A DNA stretch of 64,000 bases from Pseudoalteromonas piratica (GTDB lineage Bacteria > Pseudomonadota > Gammaproteobacteria > Enterobacterales > Alteromonadaceae): contig NZ_CP009888.1 of assembly GCF_000788395.1 (NCBI RefSeq), positions 2,996,001-3,060,000 of the forward strand. The letters run 5' to 3'. Shown here piece after piece: positions 20,830 through 31,014 of this stretch. The notes beneath the pieces were generated by a model. The model ran no database searches. It had not been told where the DNA came from and saw only the letters and a list, made by a program, of their open reading frames with translations. The first letter of the stretch is position 1, and every line of letters starts with the position of its first letter. The translations under genes and the position numbers were made by a program.

Positions 20830-21739
20830 AATTGAACAACTTTGGCAAGGGCTTACACAAGCAAGCTTAAGCTTTCATGGCAATCAAATTCATTACGCTT
20901 ACATTGCCCCAAAAAATGCAAAAGCTGCAGTCACAATTGTCAATGGACGCTGTGAGAGTTACTTAAAATACCAAGAAATAGCCTACGACTTTTATTCACA
21001 AGGCTTTGCTGTATTTATGTTTGATCATCTCGGTCAAGGACTTTCTACTCGTTTGTTGCCAGTTGCAGAAAAAGGCTATATTCACAGTTTTAATGATTAT
21101 ATCGACGGCCTCGCTCTTTTCGTTGAACAAGTCGTAAAAAGCAATTGGCAAGGTGAGCACTTTTTGCTTGCTCATTCAATGGGGGCAGCCATCAGTTACC
21201 TGTACCTTGCTAATAACCCACACCCCTTCACCAAAGCGGTATTAAGCGCACCTATGTTTGGTATTCCTACCCCAAACATCCCAGCTTGGTTGGCAAAGTT
21301 GATAGTCAATACTCTAAGTCTTATAGGACTCAATAAACATTACTTTTTAGGGCAAGCAGGCTATCAAGATAAACCCTTTTTAAATAACCAATTAATGCAA
21401 AATGAAACGCGATATCGTGTATTTCGTCAACTTTATAAAGAAAACCCAGACTTACGCTTAGGTGGAGTCACCGTTGGATGGCTAAAGCAGGCATTTACGG
21501 CTATTGAGCAAATAAAATCAACACCAGCATCAGCATCATTGCCAGTTTTATTACTTCAGGCCGAAAAAGATACAATTGTGGATAACCAAGCACAAAATCA
21601 GATTGTCAGCAAAAACGAATTAATCACCAAAAAAGTCTATCAAGATAGTTGGCATGAAATCTTATTTGAGCAAGATCTCATTCGCGATAAGGCGCTGCAA
21701 GATATATTCGACTTTTTTAAAATGGATCTTTGTGAATAA
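20813..21739 (+). CDS. Lysophospholipase, alpha/beta hydrolase (PldB-like)
   Basis: 308 residues, monoacylglycerol lipase/PldB type (Hydrolase_4). The nucleophile elbow AHSMGAA (about residue 119) and late acidic/His residues (AEKDTIVD, SWHEIL) complete a catalytic triad. No signal peptide, so likely cytoplasmic or peripheral. It begins within the last 17 bases of cpxA, which puts it in the cpxRA transcript; a lipid-turnover enzyme under envelope-stress control is plausible. The 3' end overlaps the convergent CDF gene by 23 bases. Confidence 0.87.
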   Translation: MTKQHKIEQLWQGLTQASLSFHGNQIHYAYIAPKNAKAAVTIVNGRCESYLKYQEIAYDFYSQGFAVFMFDHLGQGLSTRLLPVAEKGYIHSFNDYIDGLALFVEQVVKSNWQGEHFLLAHSMGAAISYLYLANNPHPFTKAVLSAPMFGIPTPNIPAWLAKLIVNTLSLIGLNKHYFLGQAGYQDKPFLNNQLMQNETRYRVFRQLYKENPDLRLGGVTVGWLKQAFTAIEQIKSTPASASLPVLLLQAEKDTIVDNQAQNQIVSKNELITKKVYQDSWHEILFEQDLIRDKALQDIFDFFKMDLCE

Positions 21740-22634
21740 GTACATCAACTTCGCCTTCAATAATACGGTGAAGCGATGTTTCAACTTCCTCTGAAATACG
21801 ATGGGCATGTGCTAACGTTAACTTACTATCCAGTTCCAAATGCAATTGAATAAACTTTGTCGGACCGCTTTGACGCGTTCGCAAGTCATGAAAACCAAGT
21901 ACTTCGTTATGGGCTAAGATAGCTGTTTCTATATCATTTTTTACTTCATCATCAAGCTCTTTATCCATTAGATAATCGGTTGATTCACGAGCAACATCAA
22001 AGGCATTGTAAAAAAGGTATCCTGAGATCAGTAAGGTAAAAATGCCATCACTGTAAACCCAACCCATATTTGCAAGCACAAGTGCCACAATAACACTTAG
22101 GTTTAGCAATAGATCACCTTTGTAATGAACTGAATCTGCTTTTATCGCCACTGACTTTGTTTGTCTTAATGCCCACTGCTGCACTGCTATGATAAGCAGC
22201 GTACAAAAAACGGCATAAATACTCACTGCTACACCAGTCATAACAGCTTCGCTGGTAACGGGGTTTAAAAGACGCTCAATACCATAAAACGCCAGTAAAC
22301 ATGCACTGCCTGCTATAAATGCAGCTTGACCTAAACCAACAAGAGATTCGGCCTTACCATGACCAAAACGATGATCGTCATCTGCGGGTACTAGCGCAAT
22401 TCTGAGTACCCAAAAATTAATTGCCGAAGCGGTAATATCTAACAATGAATCTGTTAGTGATCCAAGCATGGTAGTTGAGCCGGTTGAAAGCCACGCCCAA
22501 AATTTAGCTGCAACCATGGTGCTGGCTAAGACTAATGTCAAACTGCTCGAGAGTTTGACCCAATATGCATAATCTTTCTCTTTCATTTCCGCGTGTATAG
22601 AACTTTCAAAGCGAATACTTATAGTATCGAACAT
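21717..22634 (-). CDS. fieF: Cation diffusion facilitator, FieF-like
   Basis: Proton-coupled export pump for Fe(II)/Zn(II) in the inner membrane. The longest frame is 305 residues; the family usually starts near the second Met (ATG at 22586, MKEKDYAYW), which would give 289 residues, and neither start has a clear ribosome site. Metal-site motifs are present: DSLLD in TM2, HYKGD in TM5, HRFGHGKAE after TM3, and a carboxyl-terminal cytosolic domain with LHLELD and HRISEEVE. Iron versus zinc preference cannot be told. Confidence 0.88.
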   Translation of the reverse strand: MFDTISIRFESSIHAEMKEKDYAYWVKLSSSLTLVLASTMVAAKFWAWLSTGSTTMLGSLTDSLLDITASAINFWVLRIALVPADDDHRFGHGKAESLVGLGQAAFIAGSACLLAFYGIERLLNPVTSEAVMTGVAVSIYAVFCTLLIIAVQQWALRQTKSVAIKADSVHYKGDLLLNLSVIVALVLANMGWVYSDGIFTLLISGYLFYNAFDVARESTDYLMDKELDDEVKNDIETAILAHNEVLGFHDLRTRQSGPTKFIQLHLELDSKLTLAHAHRISEEVETSLHRIIEGEVDVLIHKDPF

Positions 22635-22680
22635 AAAAGCTTTGATAAACTAATAAAAAACATTATTCCGAAGGTTTAAA

Positions 22681-23145
22681 ATGCTAGATATTGTGCTCTA
22701 CCAACCTGAGATTCCACCTAACACAGGTAACATTATTCGTTTATGTGCTAACAGTGGTTTTAAACTCCATTTAATTGAGCCTCTTGGCTTTGATTGGGAT
22801 GACAAACGCGTGCGTCGTGCTGGGTTAGATTATCATGAATTCAGTCATATAGAACGTCATGCAAGTTTGGAAGCCTTTTTAGACAAAACACAACCTAAAC
22901 GTGTTTTTGCATGTACAACCAAAGGATCAGGCCACTATCACAAAGCGCAATTTGAACGTGGCGATTGTCTTCTATTTGGTCCAGAAACACGAGGCTTGCC
23001 AAACGACCTAATTGAATCTTTGCCAACGGAGCAACGTTTACGCATTCCAATGATGCCTGACAGTCGCAGTATGAATTTATCAAACGCTGTCGCTGTATTT
23101 GTCTATGAGGCATGGCGTCAGTTTGATTTTGAGGGTGCTGTATAA
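22681..23145 (+). CDS. trmL: tRNA (cytidine(34)-2'-O)-methyltransferase TrmL
   Basis: SPOUT-family methylase that 2'-O-methylates the wobble base of leucine tRNAs. 154 residues, full length. Family motifs: [11 protein letters not shown] at the amino end, [11 protein letters not shown] and the knot region [18 protein letters not shown]. It stands alone between the divergent CDF gene and the GGDEF-EAL gene. Confidence 0.95.
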   Translation: MLDIVLYQPEIPPNTGNIIRLCANSGFKLHLIEPLGFDWDDKRVRRAGLDYHEFSHIERHASLEAFLDKTQPKRVFACTTKGSGHYHKAQFERGDCLLFGPETRGLPNDLIESLPTEQRLRIPMMPDSRSMNLSNAVAVFVYEAWRQFDFEGAV

Positions 23146-23238
23146 AAAGTCTCACACCTTGGTTTTAAAGGCGCTTTCAATTCGCACTTTGCAAAAATTA
23201 AACTAAGCTAAATGAAAAACACTAGCTAGACAATTTAA

Positions 23239-26200
23239 TTGAAGCGCCCAATATTATTTCAAGTTTGCTTAATATTATTTCTTTGTATTTTTACAACATT
23301 TAAGACTGTTGCAAATGATGATTTAGCACAAAAACTCACTTCCCTAACTGAGTTTAAGCAACATAATATCGCAATAAACGATCTTGTATCGCTGCCTAAT
23401 GGTGCCTCTCTAATTGCTAGCCATGAAGGTTTATACATTTTTTCCAAAGAAAACTTAGCTAAAGCCGATAAGTCACTGCTTCAAGACTACAATTCATCAA
23501 CTTTTAAAGAGTTATCAAGGGTAAACAACCAACTATTTTTGGCAACCGATAATCAACTCATTAAATATGACTTACTCAATCAAACCTCGCATATGCTTGT
23601 AGATGAGCATGTCGAAAAGCTCAAAACCAAACAACAACAGTTATACTTTATTAGCAAAGGAAACTTATTTAGATACCTGCCCTATTCAGAAAAAATAGAA
23701 AACCTAACAAGTGAATTGAATGTACTAATTCATGATTTCGAAATTATCAGTGATACTTCCTTTTGGTTATTAACTAATGCAAGTGAACTGCTGTATTTTG
23801 AAAATCAGCTTCATATAAGCAAACGTTTCAAATTAAATAATCCCATCAAAACAATGTTTCTAGACCGAAAAAGTAGGCTATGGTTTACCCAAAATAACAC
23901 CCTTAGCTATATTGACGCTAATCTAACGAATATTGCATCAGTCGGTCTCGAAATACCCATCGATGCAATCACGCCTATCGATGGTTCGTCGTTAATACTG
24001 CAAAGCGAAGGTAATCTATTTCTTTTTCAAACAGACAGTAAAAACCTGAGACCCCTAGATCTGCCTTTAATAACCCACGTCTTTCCGGTTGAAAATAATC
24101 ACATACTTTTAAAACACCAAAATAATAGCTGGTTTTTAACTTCATACAATCAACTTAAGCTCACTTCTGACAACTTAAGCTCGCTTTTTAGCGACAAATT
24201 AGCGCATCAGTCAATTCAAGAAATACAGTGGCAGAATAAGTACCTATATATAAAAAATGAATCTGGCTTATGGCGTTATCACCTAGCCACCGAACAACTT
24301 ATCCAGTTGATAAACCATCGCGGTATTAAACAGTTTTATTTAACAAACCGAGGAGAAATTTGGTTTTCAGATGCTCAGTTTGTCTACACTTTTGATCTTC
24401 TTACTCAACAATTGCAAACTAAGTTTCCATTTAAGCAATCTATTGCGCTAATAGGAGATATACAGAGCCCTCCTTTTATCGTAACCAAAGAAGGAATATA
24501 CCGAAACACTGGTGAGCTTACCTTTGCACTCTTTAATTCCACATCACAGATAGGGGAAATAGAGTTTGCTAGTGTTTTTAAAGGTAAGTTTTTCGTATCA
24601 ACTAATACAGGATTTTGGCTACTAGAAAAGCAGGGTGACAACTGGCAATCAAAGCAATTACTAAACACCACTGTGACAAATTTAAATCATAATGGCGGTC
24701 GTTATATTTGGCTCAAAACACCTTTTCAAACATTATTATTTGATGCTGAATTTGAACAAGTAGTCACCTATTTAAATAACACTAATCTATTAAGAAGCGA
24801 TTTTGATTTTTTCTATAACGAACAACAGCTCTTTGTTACTGGTGAAAACGTTTTCTCGTATCCATTAAATAGCGCCCCAGCAATTACCCCGTTAACAGGG
24901 CTAAAACTAAACAGTATAAGTTTAAACAATACGCATCATAATATTATCAGTCACAACATCACACTAACTGAGGAAGAGACACAAGTTACACTTTCTTTTT
25001 ATGATAGCGAAATACCGACAACAGGGCTTGCACTTAGCTACCGATTTTCGCCCAGCTCTCCTTGGATAGCCTTGCCAGTTGGACAAAATACCCTAACATT
25101 CCATGTTATTAACAGCTCCTTAAATACTCTGAAAGTCGTTAATCGAAATGGCTTAAATCAACAGCCTATCAATCTAACAATCACTCATAGCTATTTTGAC
25201 TTTAATGTCTGGAAAATCGCAACTCTTATACTCTTAAGTTTCTTAGCTTTAATGTCCAGTTTTTGGTGGTTTAAGCATCGAAAAAATAGACAATACGGCC
25301 TTACATCTGCTCTGCTAGCACAAACTCAGGAAGCGGTTTGGATTTGCGATGAAAACCTTAAAGTTATCAATACAAACAAAACGTTTTATACGCTTACAGG
25401 CTTCTCTGCCGAAGACGTTTACGGCAAGCAACTGAAAGTATTTGATGGGGAAACACGTAATACCAAACTAGAACACATAATCAAACGCGCCATTCAAGAA
25501 AAAGGGTCTTGGTCAGGGGAACTTTGGAGTAAACGAAAAAATACTGAGTTGATGGCAATTTCACTGAATATCACCAAAATTAGGCTCTCAAGCACATTAG
25601 GGTTGCTTACTAAAATACACTATATCGGTATGTTTAAGGATATCACTCAACAAAAGCAACAAGAAAAACAACTCAGACACCTCGCTACTCGCGATCAAAT
25701 AACGGGGTTACTTAATCGAACCGTTTTTATGGAACAGCTCATTCTTGCCATTAACGCGAGTTCAAGTACTCAACCTGAATTTTGTGTTTTGATTGTTAAT
25801 CTAGACAACTTTTTCAAAATAAATGATGGTCTAGGTCATAGCTATGGCGATAGAGTACTGAAATTAGCGGCGCAAAGGCTCGAACAAACACTCCCTCCTA
25901 ACTACACACTTGCCAATCTTGGTGGAGATGAGTTTGGAATTTTACTTCCTCCCCATATTTTTTCGCCATTAAACATCTTCAATATTAAGAGTCTATGCGA
26001 AAAACTACTTTCAGAACTTGCCAGAACGATACGACTTGATGATATAGAGCTTTGTTTATCGGCAAGCATTGGTGCTGCCATTTATCCTGACAACGGATTT
26101 GATAGTGAATCGATACTACGCAGTGCCGATTCAGCACTGCAACACGCCAAAGCTAATGGTAAAAACACCTTTCAAATCTTTAATCGAGCAATTAAAACCC

Positions 26201-27009
26201 ATACCCCTGCATCCTTGTCTATCGAAAACGAAATTAATCGCGCCATTATCGATAAAGAATTCACCTTATATTATCAACCCAAATTTAATACTCGAACTAA
26301 TCAGGTATGTGGTGTTGAAGCGCTTGCCCGTTGGCCTGATGGTAATAATGAAATTCGTAGCCCTGCGCAATTTATCTCTGTGGCAGAAGCCAACAATGCC
26401 ATTATTCCATTAACAAGAGTATTAATTGAGGTATGTTGCCGCCAGATTAAACAATGGCAAACTAAAGGTGTGCAAATCAATGGCAGAATTGCTTTAAATT
26501 TATCCGCAATTCACTTTCAACGTTCTGACTTAATTGAAGATTTAACAAATTACTTGCAAAAATATCAAATCACTGGTGATTGCATGGAACTCGAGATCAC
26601 TGAAAGTGTAATGATGAATGACCCTGAATTTGCGCTACAACAAATGCATAAGTTAAAACGCTTAGGCTTTACAATTGCACTAGATGATTTTGGTACTGGC
26701 CATTCCTCATTAAGTTATTTGAAAAAATTCCCTATTGATCGGCTTAAAATTGATCGCTCATTTGTGGTAGATATCGAACACTCTGAACAAGATAGAAATA
26801 TTACAGCAACTATTATTCGGCTAGCCAAATACCTCAATATTGATGTGGTTGCAGAAGGTGTTGAAACCGAAGCACAATCTTATTTTTTACATGTTATGGG
26901 GTGTGATGTGGTACAGGGCTACTTTTTTAGTAAACCCTTGCCTTGTGATCAACTGGAAAAGTTTATTGAGCAAACAAAGGTATTGATTAACCAACCTAAA
27001 TCGAATTAA
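23239..27009 (+). CDS. Propeller-PAS-GGDEF-EAL c-di-GMP signalling protein
   Basis: A 1256-residue membrane sensor that makes and/or breaks c-di-GMP. In order: signal sequence (1-25), a large periplasmic region (about 30-560) with propeller-like repeats of the two-component-regulator type, a Y_Y_Y-like domain (about 570-655), a membrane segment (about 658-680), PAS (about 690-815), GGDEF (about 820-985, motif GGDEF intact) and EAL (about 995-1250, with EALARW and DDFGTG). Both motifs look catalytically intact. The only start giving the full signal peptide is TTG; no clear ribosome site precedes it. Signal sensed is unknown. Confidence 0.88.
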   Translation: MKRPILFQVCLILFLCIFTTFKTVANDDLAQKLTSLTEFKQHNIAINDLVSLPNGASLIASHEGLYIFSKENLAKADKSLLQDYNSSTFKELSRVNNQLFLATDNQLIKYDLLNQTSHMLVDEHVEKLKTKQQQLYFISKGNLFRYLPYSEKIENLTSELNVLIHDFEIISDTSFWLLTNASELLYFENQLHISKRFKLNNPIKTMFLDRKSRLWFTQNNTLSYIDANLTNIASVGLEIPIDAITPIDGSSLILQSEGNLFLFQTDSKNLRPLDLPLITHVFPVENNHILLKHQNNSWFLTSYNQLKLTSDNLSSLFSDKLAHQSIQEIQWQNKYLYIKNESGLWRYHLATEQLIQLINHRGIKQFYLTNRGEIWFSDAQFVYTFDLLTQQLQTKFPFKQSIALIGDIQSPPFIVTKEGIYRNTGELTFALFNSTSQIGEIEFASVFKGKFFVSTNTGFWLLEKQGDNWQSKQLLNTTVTNLNHNGGRYIWLKTPFQTLLFDAEFEQVVTYLNNTNLLRSDFDFFYNEQQLFVTGENVFSYPLNSAPAITPLTGLKLNSISLNNTHHNIISHNITLTEEETQVTLSFYDSEIPTTGLALSYRFSPSSPWIALPVGQNTLTFHVINSSLNTLKVVNRNGLNQQPINLTITHSYFDFNVWKIATLILLSFLALMSSFWWFKHRKNRQYGLTSALLAQTQEAVWICDENLKVINTNKTFYTLTGFSAEDVYGKQLKVFDGETRNTKLEHIIKRAIQEKGSWSGELWSKRKNTELMAISLNITKIRLSSTLGLLTKIHYIGMFKDITQQKQQEKQLRHLATRDQITGLLNRTVFMEQLILAINASSSTQPEFCVLIVNLDNFFKINDGLGHSYGDRVLKLAAQRLEQTLPPNYTLANLGGDEFGILLPPHIFSPLNIFNIKSLCEKLLSELARTIRLDDIELCLSASIGAAIYPDNGFDSESILRSADSALQHAKANGKNTFQIFNRAIKTHTPASLSIENEINRAIIDKEFTLYYQPKFNTRTNQVCGVEALARWPDGNNEIRSPAQFISVAEANNAIIPLTRVLIEVCCRQIKQWQTKGVQINGRIALNLSAIHFQRSDLIEDLTNYLQKYQITGDCMELEITESVMMNDPEFALQQMHKLKRLGFTIALDDFGTGHSSLSYLKKFPIDRLKIDRSFVVDIEHSEQDRNITATIIRLAKYLNIDVVAEGVETEAQSYFLHVMGCDVVQGYFFSKPLPCDQLEKFIEQTKVLINQPKSN

Positions 27010-27023
27010 GTAATTGATAATAA

Positions 27024-27051
27024 AAAGGCTTTAACCCGAGTTAAAGCCTTT
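27024..27051. terminator. Bidirectional terminator between GGDEF-EAL gene and gpsA
   Basis: Perfect 12-bp stem AAAGGCTTTAAC and its complement with a CCGA loop; serves two convergent genes. Confidence 0.9.
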
Positions 27052-27058
27052 ATTAAAA

Positions 27059-28072
27059 TTAAGCTTCTGCTTTTTTCTGTCGACCAAGCAAGTTCATTGC
27101 TGCCAATTTTACATCTTGTCCTTTATAAAGCACATTGTAAATTTGTTCACAAATCGGCATTTCGATGCCGATGCGTTCAGCTAATAAGAATACCTCTTTG
27201 GTATTGCGATAGCCTTCAACCACCTGTCCAATTTCTTGCTGCGCTTGTTCAACCGATTGGCCTTTACCTAATGCCAAGCCAAAACGGCGATTACGCGACT
27301 GGTTGTCGGTACAGGTAAGGATTAAATCACCAAGCCCCGCCATGCCCATAAAAGTTTCCGTTTTTGCACCTAGGGCAACACCTAAACGCGTCATTTCAGC
27401 CAGGCCTCGCGTGATCAGTGCCGTACGTGCATTGGCACCAAAGCCAAAACCATCAGAGATGCCAGCACCTATTGCAATCACATTTTTGATTGCACCACCA
27501 AGTTGTACACCGACTAAGTCGTCGTTTGAGTACACTCTAAATGAACGGCCACAATGCAGCATTTCTGATACATCATCAACGAGTTGTGTATCAGCAGATG
27601 AAAGGGAAATTGCAGTAGGTAAACCAATTGCCATTTCTTTAGCGAACGTTGGTCCAGATAACACACCTAAACTAACTTCATCCCCAAGTACTTCAGCGGC
27701 AACTTGTTGAAGAAGGCGCCCTGTATTTGGTTCAAGCCCCTTGGTTGCCCATAATATACTTGCTGAAGGTCTTAAATGAGGTTTAATTGCAGCCAATGTA
27801 TCGGCAAATGCATGACTAGGAACAACCACCAGCACCACATCTGAAGAGGACACTGTATTTGCCAGGTCATCGTTCAATGTCAAAGTATCTGGAAATGCTG
27901 CACCCGCTAAGTAACGCTGATTTTCACGCGCTGTTGCGAGCTCATCGATATGTTCTTTGTTTCGTCCCCAAAGAACTACATCGTGTCCGTTACGAGCAAA
28001 ACAAATAGCAAGGGCGGTCCCGTAAGAGCCCGCCCCTAGTACTGCAACAGCATTTTCTGCTGAAGTAGTCAT
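27059..28072 (-). CDS. gpsA: Glycerol-3-phosphate dehydrogenase [NAD(P)+]
   Basis: Makes sn-glycerol 3-phosphate from dihydroxyacetone phosphate for phospholipid synthesis. 337 residues; Rossmann motif [12 protein letters not shown] at the amino end, catalytic Lys region [10 protein letters not shown] and substrate motif [11 protein letters not shown]. Last gene of yibN-grxC-secB-gpsA, starting 6 bases after secB, the order known in E. coli. Confidence 0.96.
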   Translation of the reverse strand: MTTSAENAVAVLGAGSYGTALAICFARNGHDVVLWGRNKEHIDELATARENQRYLAGAAFPDTLTLNDDLANTVSSSDVVLVVVPSHAFADTLAAIKPHLRPSASILWATKGLEPNTGRLLQQVAAEVLGDEVSLGVLSGPTFAKEMAIGLPTAISLSSADTQLVDDVSEMLHCGRSFRVYSNDDLVGVQLGGAIKNVIAIGAGISDGFGFGANARTALITRGLAEMTRLGVALGAKTETFMGMAGLGDLILTCTDNQSRNRRFGLALGKGQSVEQAQQEIGQVVEGYRNTKEVFLLAERIGIEMPICEQIYNVLYKGQDVKLAAMNLLGRQKKAEA

Positions 28073-28078
28073 ATAAAA

Positions 28079-28558
28079 TTATGCGTCAGCAGTTTGTGAT
28101 GCTTGTTGTTGCACATATTGTGCAAATAATGCATCAAAGTTAACTGGTGCAAGGTTTAACTGTGGGAAAGTGCCACGGTTAACCATGTTTGACACTGTTT
28201 CACGTGCATATGGGAATAACACGTTAGGACAGAAAGCACCAAGCATATGAGCTAATTGGCCTTCATTCGCAACGCCAATTGCAAAAATACCTGCTTGTTG
28301 AACTTCACATAAGAATGCTGTTTCTTCACCAATAGTCGCATGAACAGTCACTGAAAGTACTACTTCAAAAACACCTTCATCTAGCTTGTTTGAACGCGTA
28401 TCTAAGTCAAGTTTAACTTCTGGTGCCCACTCTTTTTGGAAGATAGCAGGTGAATTTGGTGTTTCAAATGAAACGTCTTTTACATAAATACGTTGAACTG
28501 CAAACTGAGGACCTTCTGCTTGTTGTTCTGCGCCTAAGTTTTGATTCTCTTCTGTCAT
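28079..28558 (-). CDS. secB: Protein-export chaperone SecB
   Basis: Tetrameric cytosolic chaperone that keeps preproteins unfolded and hands them to SecA. 159 residues with the conserved core [14 protein letters not shown], the acidic surface VKLDLDTRS and the end region [12 protein letters not shown]. Lies between grxC and gpsA. Confidence 0.96.
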   Translation of the reverse strand: MTEENQNLGAEQQAEGPQFAVQRIYVKDVSFETPNSPAIFQKEWAPEVKLDLDTRSNKLDEGVFEVVLSVTVHATIGEETAFLCEVQQAGIFAIGVANEGQLAHMLGAFCPNVLFPYARETVSNMVNRGTFPQLNLAPVNFDALFAQYVQQQASQTADA

Positions 28559-28579
28559 TTTAATTTCCTAAATTTTGTT

Positions 28580-28834
28580 TTAAACAAGCAAGTTATCCAA
28601 ACGACCCGCATCGTTTAGTGCAAACATATCATCACAACCACCAATATGTTGGTCATTAATAAATATTTGCGGTACGGTGTAACCACCGTTTGCTTTTGCA
28701 ATCATTTCATCGCGAAGTTCTGGTTGAGCTGCAATATCAATCTCAGAAAACTCAACGCCTTTTTGTGTTAGTAGCATTTTGGCTCTAATACAGAAAGGAC
28801 AAGTTGGTTTAGTGTATATAACAATGTTCGCCAT
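28580..28834 (-). CDS. grxC: Glutaredoxin 3
   Basis: Dithiol glutaredoxin of 84 residues, with active site CPFC, the cis-Pro motif TVPQIFI and the glutathione-binding GGCDD. A longer frame reaches 28876, but the ATG at 28834 matches known starts, has AGGA upstream and begins 2 bases after the rhodanese gene stop, so I chose it. Confidence 0.94.
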   Translation of the reverse strand: MANIVIYTKPTCPFCIRAKMLLTQKGVEFSEIDIAAQPELRDEMIAKANGGYTVPQIFINDQHIGGCDDMFALNDAGRLDNLLV

Positions 28835-28836
28835 GA

Positions 28837-29268
28837 TTATTTTCCTGTTGTAAGCGGCAAGTTTGCATTTTGCCAAGCGGTAATACCACCCGATAAAACG
28901 TTTACTTGTTCATAACCAGCTTTAACCAGCCCATTTGCAATAGACTGTGCAGTCATACCTGAAACACATACCAAGATAATTGGGTCAGATTTAAACTTTT
29001 CAAGGCCAACAAATTCACCTTGTTTTGCTTTTTCTGCTGCAAGGTGAACACTGCCCGCAATATGACCTTGGTTAAAGTCTTTTAAGGCACGTATATCAAC
29101 AACACGACCGTCTTCACGGTTCACTAAATGTGTGAGTTGTTGAGGGTTAACCTGTTTTATCGCCGAAAAGCGTGATTTAAACCACCCAAGAACAATGGCG
29201 CCTAATAAGCCAACCCAAATTAAACATAAAATCAGGTTGTTAGTAACAAATTCGACAAATTGTGCCAT
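28837..29268 (-). CDS. yibN: Membrane-anchored rhodanese-like protein YibN
   Basis: 143 residues: one amino-terminal membrane segment (about 10-30) and a cytoplasmic rhodanese domain (about 40-140) with the active-site Cys in ILVCVSGMTAQ. First gene of the yibN-grxC-secB-gpsA operon and divergent from gpmI. The sulfur acceptor is unknown. Confidence 0.9.
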   Translation of the reverse strand: MAQFVEFVTNNLILCLIWVGLLGAIVLGWFKSRFSAIKQVNPQQLTHLVNREDGRVVDIRALKDFNQGHIAGSVHLAAEKAKQGEFVGLEKFKSDPIILVCVSGMTAQSIANGLVKAGYEQVNVLSGGITAWQNANLPLTTGK

Positions 29269-29469
29269 TACATTCTCAATTTTTCTTTACATTAAAAGTG
29301 GCCAAGTATACACGGATGATATAACTAAATTCTAGCTCTGCTAGGGTTTCAATTGAAAATTTTAAAAGCATGCAGCTTAACTGCTGAATCCGCGGTGAAA
29401 AAATGATATAAAAGACCGGCTATTTTAAGCGCAGTGCTTCGCGCAATTCTATTTGAATGAGGAATGAGA

Positions 29470-31011
29470 ATGTCTTTACAGAAAAAACCATTAGTGCTGA
29501 TTATCTTAGATGGTTGGGGATACAGTGAAAAAACCGAAAGTAATGCAATTTTAGCTGCAAATACACCGGTTATGGATCGTCTATGGAAAGAATACCCAAG
29601 CACACTTATTTCAGGTTCTGGTTTAGATGTAGGCTTACCTCATGGTCAAATGGGTAATTCTGAAGTTGGCCATGTCAATTTAGGGGCAGGTCGCATTGTC
29701 TATCAAGACTTTACACGTATTACCAAAGCAATTGACGATGGCGAGTTTGCAGAAAACCCTGCCATAGTTAATGCCATCGATAAAGCGGTTGCAAACAATA
29801 AGGCCGTTCACCTAATGGGACTTTTAAGCCCAGGTGGCGTGCATTCTCATCATGAACATATTACTGCTGCTATTGAAGTTGCAGCAAAACGTGGCGCTAA
29901 GAAAATTTACGTTCACGGCTTTTTAGACGGCCGTGACACTGCGCCGCGAAGCGCAGAGCAGCCAATTAAAGATATTGTTGCTAAATGTGAAGCACTTGGC
30001 GTTGGTCAAATCGCCAGTTTAGTAGGCCGTTATTTTGCAATGGACCGAGATAACCGCTGGGAACGTGTTGAAAGCGCTTATAACCTAATGACGCTAGGTC
30101 AATCTGAGTACAGTTTCAACAACCCTTTAGATGCTTTAAATGCGGCTTATGAGCGTGATGAAAACGATGAATTTGTGTCTGCCTCAACTATTTTAGAAGA
30201 CGGTGCAGCTGCTACCATCAATGATGGCGACGCAGTATTGTTTATGAATTTCCGTGCAGACAGAGCACGTCAGATGACTCGCGCTTTTGTCGATGCAGAC
30301 TTCGCAGGCTTTACCAAACAAAAGGCACCCAAGCTTGCTGACTTTGTTATGTTAACTGAATATGCAGCGGATATTAAAACAAGCGTTGCCTTCCCACCGG
30401 AAAAACTTGCCAATGTATTTGGCGAATGGTTAGAAAAACATGATAAAACCCAGTTGCGTATTTCTGAAACCGAAAAATATGCACATGTAACCTTTTTCTT
30501 TAGCGGTGGACGCGAAGCTGAATTCAACGGTGAAGAACGTATTTTAATACCATCACCACAAGTGGCAACCTATGACTTACAACCAGAAATGAACTCGACA
30601 ATGCTTACTGACAAGCTAGTTGAGGCAATCGAGTCTGGTAAATACGATGCAATTATTTGTAACTACCCGAATGGTGATATGGTTGGTCATTCAGGAGTAT
30701 TCGACGCTGCGGTTAAAGCGTGTGAAGCCGTAGATAGCTGTATTGGTCGTGTAGTTGAAGCGTTAGAAAAAACAGGCGCAGAAGCGCTTATCACGGCCGA
30801 CCACGGTAACGCTGAGCAAATGGTCAACCCAAATACAGGTCAAGCACATACCGCGCACACCAGCGAACCAGTACCATTTATCTACGTTGGTCGAAATGCC
30901 ACTGCGCTAACAGGAAAGAAATTAAGCGATGTGGCACCTACAATGCTTCATTTAATGGGTATGGAACAACCAGACGAAATGACTGGTGAAACAATTATGA
31001 AGTTAAACTAA
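29470..31011 (+). CDS. gpmI: 2,3-bisphosphoglycerate-independent phosphoglycerate mutase
   Basis: Manganese-dependent glycolytic enzyme interconverting 3- and 2-phosphoglycerate. About 513 residues. The catalytic Ser is in [12 protein letters not shown], with metal-binding DGWG at the amino end and ADHGNAEQM near the end. An ATG 6 bases upstream is possible; the ATG at 29470 has GAGGA 6 bases before it. Heads gpmI-envC-ctpA-yibQ. Confidence 0.96.
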   Translation: MSLQKKPLVLIILDGWGYSEKTESNAILAANTPVMDRLWKEYPSTLISGSGLDVGLPHGQMGNSEVGHVNLGAGRIVYQDFTRITKAIDDGEFAENPAIVNAIDKAVANNKAVHLMGLLSPGGVHSHHEHITAAIEVAAKRGAKKIYVHGFLDGRDTAPRSAEQPIKDIVAKCEALGVGQIASLVGRYFAMDRDNRWERVESAYNLMTLGQSEYSFNNPLDALNAAYERDENDEFVSASTILEDGAAATINDGDAVLFMNFRADRARQMTRAFVDADFAGFTKQKAPKLADFVMLTEYAADIKTSVAFPPEKLANVFGEWLEKHDKTQLRISETEKYAHVTFFFSGGREAEFNGEERILIPSPQVATYDLQPEMNSTMLTDKLVEAIESGKYDAIICNYPNGDMVGHSGVFDAAVKACEAVDSCIGRVVEALEKTGAEALITADHGNAEQMVNPNTGQAHTAHTSEPVPFIYVGRNATALTGKKLSDVAPTMLHLMGMEQPDEMTGETIMKLN

Positions 31012-31014
31012 CCA

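Noticed and set aside
29349..29603. Minus-strand 84-codon frame before gpmI
   Set aside because: Overlaps the gpmI start and promoter region; no ribosome site or protein likeness.
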